Shown in pieces: positions 17,401 through 25,394 of a stretch of 38,019 bases of DNA (positions are counted from its first letter, which is position 1; every line of letters starts with the position of its first letter). A program made the translations under genes and the position numbers. The DNA lies in assembly GCA_031553775.1 (NCBI GenBank), contig JAVBLA010000037.1, forward strand, positions 1-38,019. Direction: 5' to 3'. The DNA comes from JAISFI01 sp031553775. GTDB taxonomy: Bacteria; Bacteroidota; Bacteroidia; Bacteroidales; Azobacteroidaceae. Under the pieces are notes generated by a model. The model had not been told where the DNA came from and ran no database searches. It was given only the letters and a program-made list of their open reading frames with translations.

Positions 17401-18972
17401 GTTTCCTTTAAAACTATTATGGGTAAAATCACCATCGAGTTGGATTTGATTATAAGTGTGATTTTTATATTCAAAGCTTTCGACATTGGCATTTACCTTT
17501 CCCGACATTTTTTTATGCATATCGTGCTTAGCATCCAGGTTTGCCTGAAATACAATTTTTCCGTACGGGTTATTTCCGGGGAAAAGCGTATGCAGGTCGA
17601 ATGAAGGTGTTTCCAGTGTTCCTTTTACAAACAACAGGTCACCGGAACTTCTGCCCACATTGACATTTACTTTCAGGGAACCGCTTCCGGTGGTAATATT
17701 CCCATTGGCCATCAGATCCCGAAAATATCCCGATACATAACCGGTAAAGCCTATTTTTCCCAACTTACCAACCGGCTCCGGCAGAATGGTTTTGGCTTCT
17801 GAAAAATTATTGATCAGGTTTTCCACTCCCTCTGCAGAAATAGAAAAACGCCTGATTTCGCCTTCCACATAAGCTTCTTCGGATCTGGATATATTATTCA
17901 ATACTGCATTTGCATCTAATAATAAGTGATTGGCACTGGTGAGCTGAAATCCGGAAACCAGTATCCTGTCGAAAGTTCCTTCCAAATGACCATTCAGCGT
18001 TATTTTATCCCGGAAATTAATCATTACCGGTGCAAAAGAACTCAGGTCTCTGGGTGAAATTTCGGAGTATACGATATCCAGAGATAAACGGGTCTGGTGA
18101 AGATAGTCGCGTTCGAGCTGATCTTCAGGAAATTCAGCTGTTATATTATTCAACTGCAGATGGCTGTATGGTAATGACAGTTCAAAATTTCCAATCCGGG
18201 CCATTTGTTTTGTTCCTTCAACATGAAACAACAAACGTTTGACCTCCAGTCCCGAACGTTCTTTCAGGGATAATTTGGAAATTTCGGCATTAATCGAGTC
18301 TCCGGTTAACCTGTGCAGGTATATCTTGGAAGAAAAATCAGAAATATCCAGATGTTTGGCATTGAATACGCCCGGGGTTTCGGGGGCATCCTTTACATGA
18401 TAGGTAAAAGTACCTTTCCGGATATTCAGGGTATGTATATTCAGATCGATATTGGTTTCTTTTTTTATGGTATCCTTAGAGGCAAATGCATCGATCAGGT
18501 ATTGAATATTAAGGGGTGATTGATCGTCGGCCTTATTCAGATTCATCTGAAAAGTGAATAATTGGGCTGAAGAAAAATTCAGGCGGCCTTTGAGCAAAGG
18601 TAAAAAATCGAATCCGGCCGATAAGCGGTGGGCATAAAAAAGGGTATCGCCAGCCTGATCCTCCAAATAAAGATTTTTGAGGACAATTTTGTTAAAAAGT
18701 TGAAATTCAACAGCACCGATTTCGATTTCCGAACCTGTTTTTTCTCTGAGCTTATTGGCTGCAATACGTGCAACTTCCTGCTGTACAGAAGGTATCTGTA
18801 ACAAAACTGAAGGCAAAAGATAAAAAAACAAAATGTATATCAGTGCACAGACAACTATGTATTTAAATGCTTTGATAAAAGAATCCCGATTTAATACTAA
18901 ATTTGCAGGCGAAAATACAAAAAAATCAGGGATAAGTCCCCTTAATTTAGAAAAAAAGAGATTTATGAACAC
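14416..18972 (-). CDS. tamB: TamB-like translocation and assembly module / AsmA-like bridge protein
   Basis: 1518 aa. One N-terminal membrane helix (about residues 38-60, YIVVCALIYILFFYLLP) is followed by IPSVQQEVARIAANKLREKT, the usual entry to the AsmA/TamB region. A very long series of short beta repeats then leads to a C-terminal TamB (DUF490-type) domain with IYGNYIVERGTYHFS and the closing barrel-like strands. TamB proteins form a hydrophobic groove across the periplasm for lipid or protein traffic to the outer membrane. No other in-frame ATG precedes the helix, so I keep 18972, although this overlaps the divergent tsaD start by 8 nt. Its stop overlaps a possible downstream ATG, and an Omp85 barrel follows. 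Confidence 0.88.
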   Translation of the reverse strand: MFINLFFSKLRGLIPDFFVFSPANLVLNRDSFIKAFKYIVVCALIYILFFYLLPSVLLQIPSVQQEVARIAANKLREKTGSEIEIGAVEFQLFNKIVLKNLYLEDQAGDTLFYAHRLSAGFDFLPLLKGRLNFSSAQLFTFQMNLNKADDQSPLNIQYLIDAFASKDTIKKETNIDLNIHTLNIRKGTFTYHVKDAPETPGVFNAKHLDISDFSSKIYLHRLTGDSINAEISKLSLKERSGLEVKRLLFHVEGTKQMARIGNFELSLPYSHLQLNNITAEFPEDQLERDYLHQTRLSLDIVYSEISPRDLSSFAPVMINFRDKITLNGHLEGTFDRILVSGFQLTSANHLLLDANAVLNNISRSEEAYVEGEIRRFSISAEGVENLINNFSEAKTILPEPVGKLGKIGFTGYVSGYFRDLMANGNITTGSGSLKVNVNVGRSSGDLLFVKGTLETPSFDLHTLFPGNNPYGKIVFQANLDAKHDMHKKMSGKVNANVESFEYKNHTYNQIQLDGDFTHNSFKGNLNINDTYGKLTAEGSFNIDGSVSGFDFYARAEHLNLDKLNLLNKYKESDTSFEIDANVTGNDINSLQGYIALRNFNFQTPENHFTLDSLHIEASGTEDRLISLRSDLIWGELFGAYSYSQIIPAIQQTLHNYLPALVPLPDRPVEGENNFYLDLTIENTEKLSKAFALPVTILKQSTLKGQYNYRLGEFRVNASFPRYNAGGLKLEDTRLSLQNIKQQIFLDINGIRYGKFDVKTDVGVHLAVENNTIHSLLKWKNREDAVYEGEISASALFVLPDDEETPMNTEIELKRTHLTFNDTTWTVHPAKILINDKITIDHLNADHSDQFIRINGVISKDTADNLYVDLNKVNLGYIFDALTISNVDLGGIASGKAIVNDIYHTKKLNADLQVTDFSFNNAVFGDLKLDASWNNEKQGIVMIGNINKSDTVHIGVDGIIYPAEEKLSIYFDAKNANARFLRKYLDNVAPEFSGEITGKLHLYGGFKTITVDGNAYVRNGGFGIDFLNTYYTFNDSVYLTKDRISLKNTILRDRYGKMAVANGQVKHKFFKTFDFSANVQANKFLVFNASERNNPTFFGTAFGTGSVSLRGTEDEVNIDISLRTDEKTKMSLNFMNPTDVVDFDFIHFTPKDTLVAEQKAVKRENDEEQSKTNVKMNMVLETTPDAMVELYMDPVTGDKIKAWGKGKMQIQYGNKIDPKIYGNYIVERGTYHFSMQQVIFRDFHINEGSTVTFRGDPYGAILDLDAVYSLSANLGDLDNSFNIDPKTPMSTVIVNCLLNIAGELQHPAIKFDLKLPYSSSELERQVKSIISTEEMMNRQMIFLLALGRFYTQDQSTTNQGNNDFANVASSTLSSQLNSILGDLSNNFQIGTDIRTNNYEEYTDTEVKLLLSSQLLNHRLLINGNLGYKDNPSDQRSFVGDFDLEYKLTKAGDIRLKAYNHYNDKYYFVKSALTTQGVGILFRRDFDDLYDLFKIKRKPVPAITGNNASSGEADFILFKQ
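18871..18905 (+). promoter_or_regulatory. Promoter of tsaD inside the 5' end of tamB
   Basis: The -33 element is TTTG at 18871-18874 and the -7 box is TAAATTTG at 18898-18905, with a 23-nt spacer; the tsaD ATG is 59 nt downstream. The elements fall within codons of the divergent tamB reading frame if tamB starts at 18972. Confidence 0.65.
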
Positions 18973-19990
18973 AATTATACTGGGAATCGAATCTTCGTGC
19001 GACGATACCTCTGCTGCTGTTATCCGTAACGGAGTGGTTTTATCTAATGTTATTGCAGGACAGTCTGTTCATGAATCATATGGAGGAGTAGTGCCGGAAC
19101 TGGCATCCAGGGCACACCAGCAAAACATTATCCCGGTAGTACATGAAGCTTTGAAAAGGGCAGGAGTAGAGAAGGAAGAATTGAGTGCTATCACCTATAC
19201 GCGAGGACCCGGATTATTAGGTTCTTTGCTGGTAGGAACCTCATTTGCCAAGGGATTTGCCACAGCACTGGATATTCCCCTGATCGATGTAAACCACTTA
19301 CAGGCACATGTACTGGCACACTTTATCAAAGCCGACGAAGAAGATACTTCCCAACCCGGTTTTCCGTTTCTTTGTCTGCTGGTCTCCGGCGGAAATTCCC
19401 AGATTATCCTGGTCAAATCGTACAAAGACATGGAAATCATCGGGCAGACGATAGACGATGCAGCCGGAGAAGCGTTTGATAAATGTGCCAAAGTGATGGG
19501 ACTTCCTTATCCCGGGGGACCGGTGGTAGATAAATTAGCTCAATCAGGAAATCCGGCGGCATTCAAACTGAATAAACCACGTATTCCCGGATATGATTAT
19601 AGTTTTAGCGGACTGAAAACATCTTTCCTGTATTTGTTAAGGGATGAGATAAAGAATAACCCTGATTTTATTGAAGAAAATAAGAGTGATTTGTGTTCCT
19701 CCCTGCAAACAACGATTGTTGAGATTTTGATGGAAAAACTTCGGATGGCAGCTAAAGATTTAAAGATTAAAGAAGTAGCAGTTGCCGGAGGAGTTTCAGC
19801 GAATAGTGAAATTAGAAAATCTTTCGTAGAGCATTCGCAAAAATATGGCTGGAAGATTCATATTCCTCCGTTTGCTTATACTACTGATAATGCGGCCATG
19901 ATTGCTATGACGGGGTATTTCAAGTATTTAGATAAGGATTTTAGCGGAATTGAGGAAGTGCCGTTTGCCAGGATGGAGAAATTGGGGTGA
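18965..19990 (+). CDS. tsaD: tRNA N6-adenosine threonylcarbamoyltransferase
   Basis: 341 aa from ATG 18965 (MNTIILGIESSCDDTSAAV). The open frame begins at 18833, but that region holds the promoter and is not family-like. Metal-binding histidines are in VNHLQAHVLAHF; other blocks are ARGPG-like TRGPGLLGSLLVG, SGGNSQIILV, GEAFDKCAKVMGLPYPGGP and VAGGVSANSEIR. The length matches bacterial TsaD. It transfers the threonylcarbamoyl group to A37 of ANN-decoding tRNAs, working with TsaB, TsaC and TsaE, none of which is here. Confidence 0.96.
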   Translation: MNTIILGIESSCDDTSAAVIRNGVVLSNVIAGQSVHESYGGVVPELASRAHQQNIIPVVHEALKRAGVEKEELSAITYTRGPGLLGSLLVGTSFAKGFATALDIPLIDVNHLQAHVLAHFIKADEEDTSQPGFPFLCLLVSGGNSQIILVKSYKDMEIIGQTIDDAAGEAFDKCAKVMGLPYPGGPVVDKLAQSGNPAAFKLNKPRIPGYDYSFSGLKTSFLYLLRDEIKNNPDFIEENKSDLCSSLQTTIVEILMEKLRMAAKDLKIKEVAVAGGVSANSEIRKSFVEHSQKYGWKIHIPPFAYTTDNAAMIAMTGYFKYLDKDFSGIEEVPFARMEKLG

Positions 19991-20015
19991 ATATTGCCGT
20001 TGTCTCGAAATAAAC

Positions 20016-20127
20016 TGTAGGGGCGGGGGTTGCCCACCCATTCTTCCCCGGTTTATGGATATTCCATATTGAATGGTCAAATTTGGCAATATTTTGGGAA
20101 AGGGGGCGGGCAAGCCCCGCCCCTACG
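20016..20127. repeat. G/C-rich inverted-repeat element (REP/MITE-like), 112 bp
   Basis: TGTAGGGGCGGGGGTTGCCC plus ACCC (20016-20039) is matched in inverse by GGGCGGGCAAGCCCCGCCCC plus TACG (20104-20127): 21 of 24 positions pair. A 64-bp A/T-richer interior lies between. It sits between convergent tsaD and uxaA. Its composition is unlike the neighbouring DNA, suggesting an inserted element that may also act as a transcription block. Confidence 0.75.
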
Positions 20128-20153
20128 GGTTCGTTTAATCAGGTTTTGAGGGA

Positions 20154-21641
20154 TTAGAGGGTTACACCGCTTTTGAAAATGGCGATTTCTTTGAATCCCG
20201 TCAATTCATGTTTTAATTTTTCTCCGTTTATCACATCAATAATGTAATCGATGAAACGGTTCAGGACTTCATCCATGCTTTCTCCTTCCAACAGAGAGCC
20301 TGCATTGAAGTCGATCCAGTTTTTCTTGAACTCGTACAAATGAGTGTTGGTGGAGATTTTCAGTGTCGGGACAAAACTGCCGAACGGTGTTCCCCGGCCG
20401 GTGGTAAATAATACCAGTTGACAACCGGAAAGGGCTAATGAAGATGCTGCCACCAGGTCGTTACCCGGTGCATTCAGCAGGTTCAATCCTTTGATAGTGA
20501 CAGGTTGTGTGTAGTCTAATACATCGACGACTTCCGCAGAACCTCCTTTTTGCGTACAACCCAGCGATTTATCTTCCAGGGTGGTAATTCCTCCCATTTT
20601 ATTTCCCGGGGAAGGATTTTCGTAAATCGGCTGATCAAATTTACGGAAATATTCTTTGAAGTCGTTAATGAGACTAACTGTCTGCTGGAAGACCTGTTCA
20701 TTCCGTGCACGGTTCATCAGGATGGTTTCAGCGCCGAACATTTCGGGAACCTCCGTCAGGATAGTAGTTCCTCCCTGGGCAATCAACCAGTCGGAAAAAC
20801 GTCCCACCAGAGGGTTGGCGGTAATACCGGAAAATCCATCGCTTCCGCCGCATTTCAAGCCTACTTTCAGGGATGATAAGGGTAATTCTTCCCTTTTGTC
20901 GGATTTCATCCGTTCCACCAATTCTTTCATCAGTTGGAACCCGGATTCGATTTCGTCTTCCACATCCTGAGAGATCAAGAAACGGACACGTTCTTCATCC
21001 CAGCTTCCCATCACCTTTTTGAATGCGGATTGCTGGTTATTTTCGCATCCGAGGCTCAGTACCAGTACACCTCCCGCATTGGGGTGTTTAGCTAAAGCAG
21101 CCAGGGCTTTTTGCGTATTTACATGGTCGTCGCCCAACTGGGAACAACCGTAATTATGGGCAAAAACCCGGACATCGTCGATATGGCTCGTATCCAGTTC
21201 TTTTTTAATACGGTCTACGATCAGTTGCGCCTGCCCGTTTACACAACCCACCGTAGGAACGATCCACAGTTCGTTCCGGATACCGACTTCACCGTTATAG
21301 CGTTTGAATCCGTAAACTTTTTTATCGCTCAACGGGATGTTCAGTACACTGGTTACCGGATGGTATACATATTGCAAGTTATCATGCAGGTTTGTTTTGA
21401 TGTTATGGGTATGTACATGGGAGCCTGCGGTAATATCTTCTGTTGCATGCCCGATAGGGTAGCCGTATTTGATGATATTTTCATCTTTTTTGAGGTCCCT
21501 GAGAGCAAATTTATGTCCGGTTTCTACGGTATCTATGATAACGATATTTTTTCCGTCAACTTCCAGCGCATCGCCTGGCTCTAGTTTTTCCAGGGCTACA
21601 CAGACATTGTCTGAAGGATTGATTTTTAAATAGTTCTTCAT
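20154..21641 (-). CDS. uxaA: Altronate dehydratase
   Basis: 495 aa, the full family length with both domains. The N-terminal SAF domain (about residues 1-95) shows GSHVHTHNIKTNL. The C-terminal catalytic domain has VGCVNGQAQ, HNYGCSQLGDD, LGCENNQ, LKCGGSDGFSGITANP and LGCTQKGG, where conserved cysteines bind iron. It dehydrates D-altronate to 2-keto-3-deoxygluconate (KDG) after UxaB. It is the last gene of the uronate cluster and converges on tsaD. A type A arm lies just upstream of its start. Confidence 0.95.
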   Translation of the reverse strand: MKNYLKINPSDNVCVALEKLEPGDALEVDGKNIVIIDTVETGHKFALRDLKKDENIIKYGYPIGHATEDITAGSHVHTHNIKTNLHDNLQYVYHPVTSVLNIPLSDKKVYGFKRYNGEVGIRNELWIVPTVGCVNGQAQLIVDRIKKELDTSHIDDVRVFAHNYGCSQLGDDHVNTQKALAALAKHPNAGGVLVLSLGCENNQQSAFKKVMGSWDEERVRFLISQDVEDEIESGFQLMKELVERMKSDKREELPLSSLKVGLKCGGSDGFSGITANPLVGRFSDWLIAQGGTTILTEVPEMFGAETILMNRARNEQVFQQTVSLINDFKEYFRKFDQPIYENPSPGNKMGGITTLEDKSLGCTQKGGSAEVVDVLDYTQPVTIKGLNLLNAPGNDLVAASSLALSGCQLVLFTTGRGTPFGSFVPTLKISTNTHLYEFKKNWIDFNAGSLLEGESMDEVLNRFIDYIIDVINGEKLKHELTGFKEIAIFKSGVTL

Positions 21642-21642
21642 G

Positions 21643-21677
21643 AATAATTGAAAATTGAGAATTGATAATTGAAAATG
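21643..21677. repeat. Single type A arm upstream of uxaA
   Basis: AATAATTGAAAATTGAGAAT followed by TGATAATTGAAAATG, tandem AATTGAAA units. It lies 2 nt from the uxaA ATG, so it forms the 5' untranslated region; no inverted partner is within 100 bp. Confidence 0.7.
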
Positions 21678-21739
21678 ACCTTAGATTTTATCGATCTTAA
21701 AGGCCTATGCAATCTAACATTTCAGGTGAAGAATAGTTT

Positions 21740-22150
21740 TTATAATGCCTTTTTTATTTGCTCTATCAAATCCGTATATTCCTTCTCTGTGAGATAAGTT
21801 TGTTGCGGGTTCATGATAAAGGTGCCGCCATAATCCGGACCATCAACGTATTTAGGCGCCAGATGTATGTGCAGGTGAGGTAATTTGTCGGAATAAGCGC
21901 CATAATTGACTTTTGCCGGTCCGAATGTTTTTTTGATTGCGCGTGCCACCCGGTTTACATCCTGCATAAACGCCAGCAAATTTTCGTTATCCAGATCAAA
22001 CAGTTCGATATTGTGGTCTTTATAGGCTACCACACAACGGCCTTTGTAAGTCTGTTCTTTGAAGAGGAACAGGGTTGAAACCTGTAAATCACAGATTTCG
22101 ATCATCAAATCTTTCTGGGTTTGATTTCTATCGCAATAGATGCAGGACAT
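21740..22150 (-). CDS. HIT (histidine triad) family protein
   Basis: 136 aa. The histidine triad HLHIHL is near residue 92, in KLPHLHIHLAPK. The N-terminus MSCIYCDR resembles the CxxC start of many HIT proteins, and the C-terminus LIEQIKKAL is an ordinary helix. HIT hydrolases cleave nucleotide phosphoramidates or adenylylated substrates; the substrate here is unknown. It has its own candidate promoter (22189-22196) although it lies between uxaB and uxaA on the same strand. A specific role in uronate breakdown is not supported by its family. Confidence 0.88.
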   Translation of the reverse strand: MSCIYCDRNQTQKDLMIEICDLQVSTLFLFKEQTYKGRCVVAYKDHNIELFDLDNENLLAFMQDVNRVARAIKKTFGPAKVNYGAYSDKLPHLHIHLAPKYVDGPDYGGTFIMNPQQTYLTEKEYTDLIEQIKKAL

Positions 22151-22188
22151 GATATATTTTGATTTAGTTATGAATAGAGGGAAAGAAT

Positions 22189-22196
22189 CAAAAGTA
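22189..22196 (-). promoter_or_regulatory. Candidate -7 box for the HIT gene and uxaA
   Basis: CAAAAGTA on the plus strand reads TACTTTTG on the minus strand, 38 nt before the HIT ATG. No convincing -33 element is visible. It may be an internal promoter of the uronate run. Confidence 0.45.
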
Positions 22197-22260
22197 AATC
22201 CTCAATGACGATTAGAATCTACTTTCGATTCATTTCTTTTATAAATAAAGATCAATGATA

Positions 22261-23697
22261 TCAACCATTTAAGACTGTCTCCAAAGCAATTTTCATTCCT
22301 TTAGCAGATATCAGTTTTACATCGTTTATCACAGCTTCTGCAAATCCCGGAACAGCAGCCAGGTTTTCTTTCCAGATATGCTTGTTGTTGATGATTCCGT
22401 TGACCCATCCTTCGATGTTAGTGACATCGTAAGATTGCTGAATAAAATCCACAAACTCCTGTGTGTCGTTAGGCGTAAAGTTTATGCCTGATTTTCCACT
22501 ATAAAGCACCAATAATGCTGCAAATGAAAATGTTGTGAGTTTTGCAAGCTTTCCGGCCTTAGTACCGTTATCGCACACGGTCGGAAAGTCGCGTGTTTCC
22601 CACTTGGACAGTGAATTTAACGAAATATCTTTCAGATAATGTTTGATGTAGGGATTATAGAAGCGTTCCAGGATCTTAGCGGCAAAAGCTTTCAGTTCTT
22701 CCGGATCTTCGTCGATCATCGGCAGGACTTCTTCCGCTACCATCCGGTTAATATATTTTTCTACCAGAGGTGTGTTAAATGCGTCCATGACCGTTTCGCA
22801 ACCCATTTGCAGGGCAACAGGAACCATGGCAGTATGTGAGCCGTTCAGTACCCGCACTTTTTTGGCGCGGAAAGGCCTGATATCATCCATGAACAGAACG
22901 TTTAATCCGGCTTTGTCCAGCGGTAATTTTTCTTTAATGATGGGATCTCCTCCGATAGCCCAGACGTGGAAATATTCGCCTTTGACTACGAGATTATCGT
23001 TGAATCCGAGTTCCGTTTTGATTTCGTCGATGGTTTCCCTGGGGAATCCCGGGACAATCCGGTCGACCAGTGTATCGTAGAAATGGCAGTATTTTTTTAC
23101 CCAGTTGATAAAATCTTCTTCCAAATGATTGGCTGTCGCATGTTTCAGAACATATTCCCTCAACGTTGAACCATTATCTTCAATCAACTCACAGCAGATT
23201 ACCAGTAATCCTTTGGACGGATCTCCATTGAATTTTTTGAACCTTTTGTATAAGAGAGCAGTCATTTTGGCCGGATAGGATTTCGGGGGACAGGCATTGA
23301 GATCATCGCCTTCTTCATACCTGATACCGGCTTCGGTGGTATTGGAAATAACCATTTCCAGTGCATCGCTCAGAAAGAGTTTTTCGTATGTTTCGTATTC
23401 TTCGTACGGATTCAGCGTATCCATCAGACATTTGACCAATGTGACTTCTTTTACAGGAGTTTTATCTTTGATCCCTTCCAGATACACATGATAGAGGCAG
23501 TCCTGTTTTCTCAACATTGGAGCTAATCCCTGTGCAATCGGCTGAACCGCCACCACGCCATGATTCATCACACCTGCTTCATTTGCTTTGTGGATCATCC
23601 AATCTACGAAAGCACGAAGAAAATTTCCTTCTCCGAACTGGAGAATTTTTACCGGAAGTTCCGGCTTATGGGCTGTTTGTTTGTTTAGTTCGATCAT
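22261..23697 (-). CDS. uxaB: Tagaturonate reductase (altronate oxidoreductase)
   Basis: 478 aa, mannitol dehydrogenase superfamily. The N-terminal Rossmann part has QFGEGNFLRAFVDWMIHKAN, and VISNTTEAGIRY is typical of UxaB/UxuB. The C-terminal catalytic part has VRVLNGSHTAMVPVALQMGC and RDFPTVCDN. It reduces D-tagaturonate to D-altronate with NADH, between UxaC and UxaA. UxuB (fructuronate reductase) is related, but the adjacent uxaA and the KVRVLNGSHT block favour UxaB. It is preceded by a type B inverted-repeat element. Confidence 0.92.
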   Translation of the reverse strand: MIELNKQTAHKPELPVKILQFGEGNFLRAFVDWMIHKANEAGVMNHGVVAVQPIAQGLAPMLRKQDCLYHVYLEGIKDKTPVKEVTLVKCLMDTLNPYEEYETYEKLFLSDALEMVISNTTEAGIRYEEGDDLNACPPKSYPAKMTALLYKRFKKFNGDPSKGLLVICCELIEDNGSTLREYVLKHATANHLEEDFINWVKKYCHFYDTLVDRIVPGFPRETIDEIKTELGFNDNLVVKGEYFHVWAIGGDPIIKEKLPLDKAGLNVLFMDDIRPFRAKKVRVLNGSHTAMVPVALQMGCETVMDAFNTPLVEKYINRMVAEEVLPMIDEDPEELKAFAAKILERFYNPYIKHYLKDISLNSLSKWETRDFPTVCDNGTKAGKLAKLTTFSFAALLVLYSGKSGINFTPNDTQEFVDFIQQSYDVTNIEGWVNGIINNKHIWKENLAAVPGFAEAVINDVKLISAKGMKIALETVLNG

Positions 23698-23719
23698 TAC
23701 TTTTAAATTAAGAGTTAAG

Positions 23720-23864
23720 AGTTAAGAATTAAGAGTTAAGAGTTAAGAAATGCGGGTTGAGATTTGGGAGGGCGTGAATAAAACTCGTTTTTATTTAGAG
23801 CATATAACTTCGTTTCCAAATGTCAGAAACCCAATTCTTAACTCTTAACTCTTAATTCTTAACT
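23720..23864. repeat. Type B inverted-repeat element, 145 bp, between the MFS gene and uxaB
   Basis: The 30 nt at 23720-23749 (AGTTAAGAATTAAGAGTTAA and on) are perfectly inverted at 23835-23864; extra units extend outward to 23707. The interior is 85 bp. The module next to the right arm (23808-23832), read on the minus strand as GGGTTTCTGACATTTGGAAA, matches those beside the other type B arms. It lies between co-transcribed genes, so as RNA it would put a long hairpin inside the operon mRNA. Confidence 0.8.
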
Positions 23865-23867
23865 AAA

Positions 23868-25373
23868 TTATAGGTCTGTAATAGGTTTATATTTAGGTAC
23901 CAGAGATTTCATAATCATCCAGCCGATCAGATAAGCGAAGGCACAGATGCAGAAGATGATGAAATATCCGGCAGGTTTTCCGCTGAATCCCATAAATTCC
24001 ATGGGAACACGTACGTATTGGGCGCCTTGTTCCAGGAGATTTTTGGTCATTTCCACTTCTTTTCCGTCCAGCATAGTTGAACCGGAAGCGAAAACGAACA
24101 GGTTACCGGCACCTTTCTGGAGGATCATGGAACCGATACCACCTGCCATTCCTCCGATACCGGTAATGGAAGCGATGGCTTTTTTCGGGAACATATCGCC
24201 TACTGTAGAGAAAATATTGGCCGACCAGGATTGGTGTGCCGCACCTCCTATACCGATCATGATAACGGGCAACCAGGGAGAAATGGTTCCCAATGGCTGG
24301 GCCAGCAATACCAATAAAGGGAAGAATGCGAAAATCAACATGGCCCTCATACGCGCAGCATAGGGGTTTAATCCCGTTTTGTTGATAATAATGGTCGGGA
24401 GTTTACCTCCATAGATAGACAACATCGTGATGGCATACAGGGTAAATATCAACGCGATACCCAAACCTTCGGAAGTCTTGATCCCGAACTGTGTATTCAG
24501 GTAGGAGGGAGTCCAGAACAGGAAGAACCACCATACTCCATCGGTCATAAACTTACCCACGGCAAAGGCCCAGGTTTGTTTATAAGAGAAGCATTTCCAG
24601 AAAGGAGCTTTATCTTCTGCTTTTTCTACTACTGCAGATTCTTCTTTTGCATCTTGTTCGATGTATTCGAGTTCCGCTTTATTTACATGTTTACTTTGAG
24701 CGGGAGGAGCATACATGAATACCCAGAATCCCATCCAGATAAATCCGAGCGCCCCGATCACGATAAATGCCATTTCCCATCCCCAGGCTTTTGCCAGTAA
24801 CGGAATGCTCAACGGAGCGAACAAGGCTCCGATAGAAGCGCCGGCATTGAAAATGGAAGTTGCAAACGCACGGTCTTTTTTCGGGAAGTATTCTGCCGTT
24901 ACCTTGATGGCTGCAGGGAAGTTTCCGGCTTCACCCAATGCCAGTATACAGCGTGCGGCAATAAAAAGGTACATGCTGATCGTTGCTATCGTTACCGCTA
25001 TATCTCCGGTAGCAGCAGCCAGTTCGGCAGCTGTATGTAAACCCACATATTGTTCGGTTACGATTCCGCATATTGCATGGAGGCAAGCGCCTACAGACCA
25101 TACGCCGATGGCCCAAAGGAAACCCTTTTTGGATCCCATCCAGTCTACAAAACGTCCGGCAAACAACATACAGATAGCATATACGATCGAAAAAACAGAA
25201 GTGATCGTACCGTAATGGCTCTCGTTCCAGTGGAATTCAGGTTTGATAAATTCATCCCAGGTAAGGGATAAAACCTGCCGGTCCAGATAATTGACTGTCG
25301 TCGCAAAGAAAAGCAAAATACAGATACTCCACCTGTAATTGGTCATTTTCTCATTCGTTTTTAATTGACTCAT
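23868..25373 (-). CDS. MFS hexuronate transporter (ExuT/UxuT type)
   Basis: 501 aa with about twelve membrane helices. The N-terminus has FFATTVNYLDRQVLSLTW, the signature opening of the anion:cation symporter branch of MFS that includes ExuT. The cytoplasmic motif is GRFVDWMGSKKGFLWAIGVW, and LGEAGNFPAAIKVTAEYFPK is diagnostic of hexuronate/glucarate transporters. It probably imports galacturonate and glucuronate by proton symport. It starts 21 bp after eda and feeds the surrounding enzymes. The central loop (about residues 225-260) is charged and long. Confidence 0.9.
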   Translation of the reverse strand: MSQLKTNEKMTNYRWSICILLFFATTVNYLDRQVLSLTWDEFIKPEFHWNESHYGTITSVFSIVYAICMLFAGRFVDWMGSKKGFLWAIGVWSVGACLHAICGIVTEQYVGLHTAAELAAATGDIAVTIATISMYLFIAARCILALGEAGNFPAAIKVTAEYFPKKDRAFATSIFNAGASIGALFAPLSIPLLAKAWGWEMAFIVIGALGFIWMGFWVFMYAPPAQSKHVNKAELEYIEQDAKEESAVVEKAEDKAPFWKCFSYKQTWAFAVGKFMTDGVWWFFLFWTPSYLNTQFGIKTSEGLGIALIFTLYAITMLSIYGGKLPTIIINKTGLNPYAARMRAMLIFAFFPLLVLLAQPLGTISPWLPVIMIGIGGAAHQSWSANIFSTVGDMFPKKAIASITGIGGMAGGIGSMILQKGAGNLFVFASGSTMLDGKEVEMTKNLLEQGAQYVRVPMEFMGFSGKPAGYFIIFCICAFAYLIGWMIMKSLVPKYKPITDL

Positions 25374-25394
25374 GATATTAAATTAAGTTGGTAA

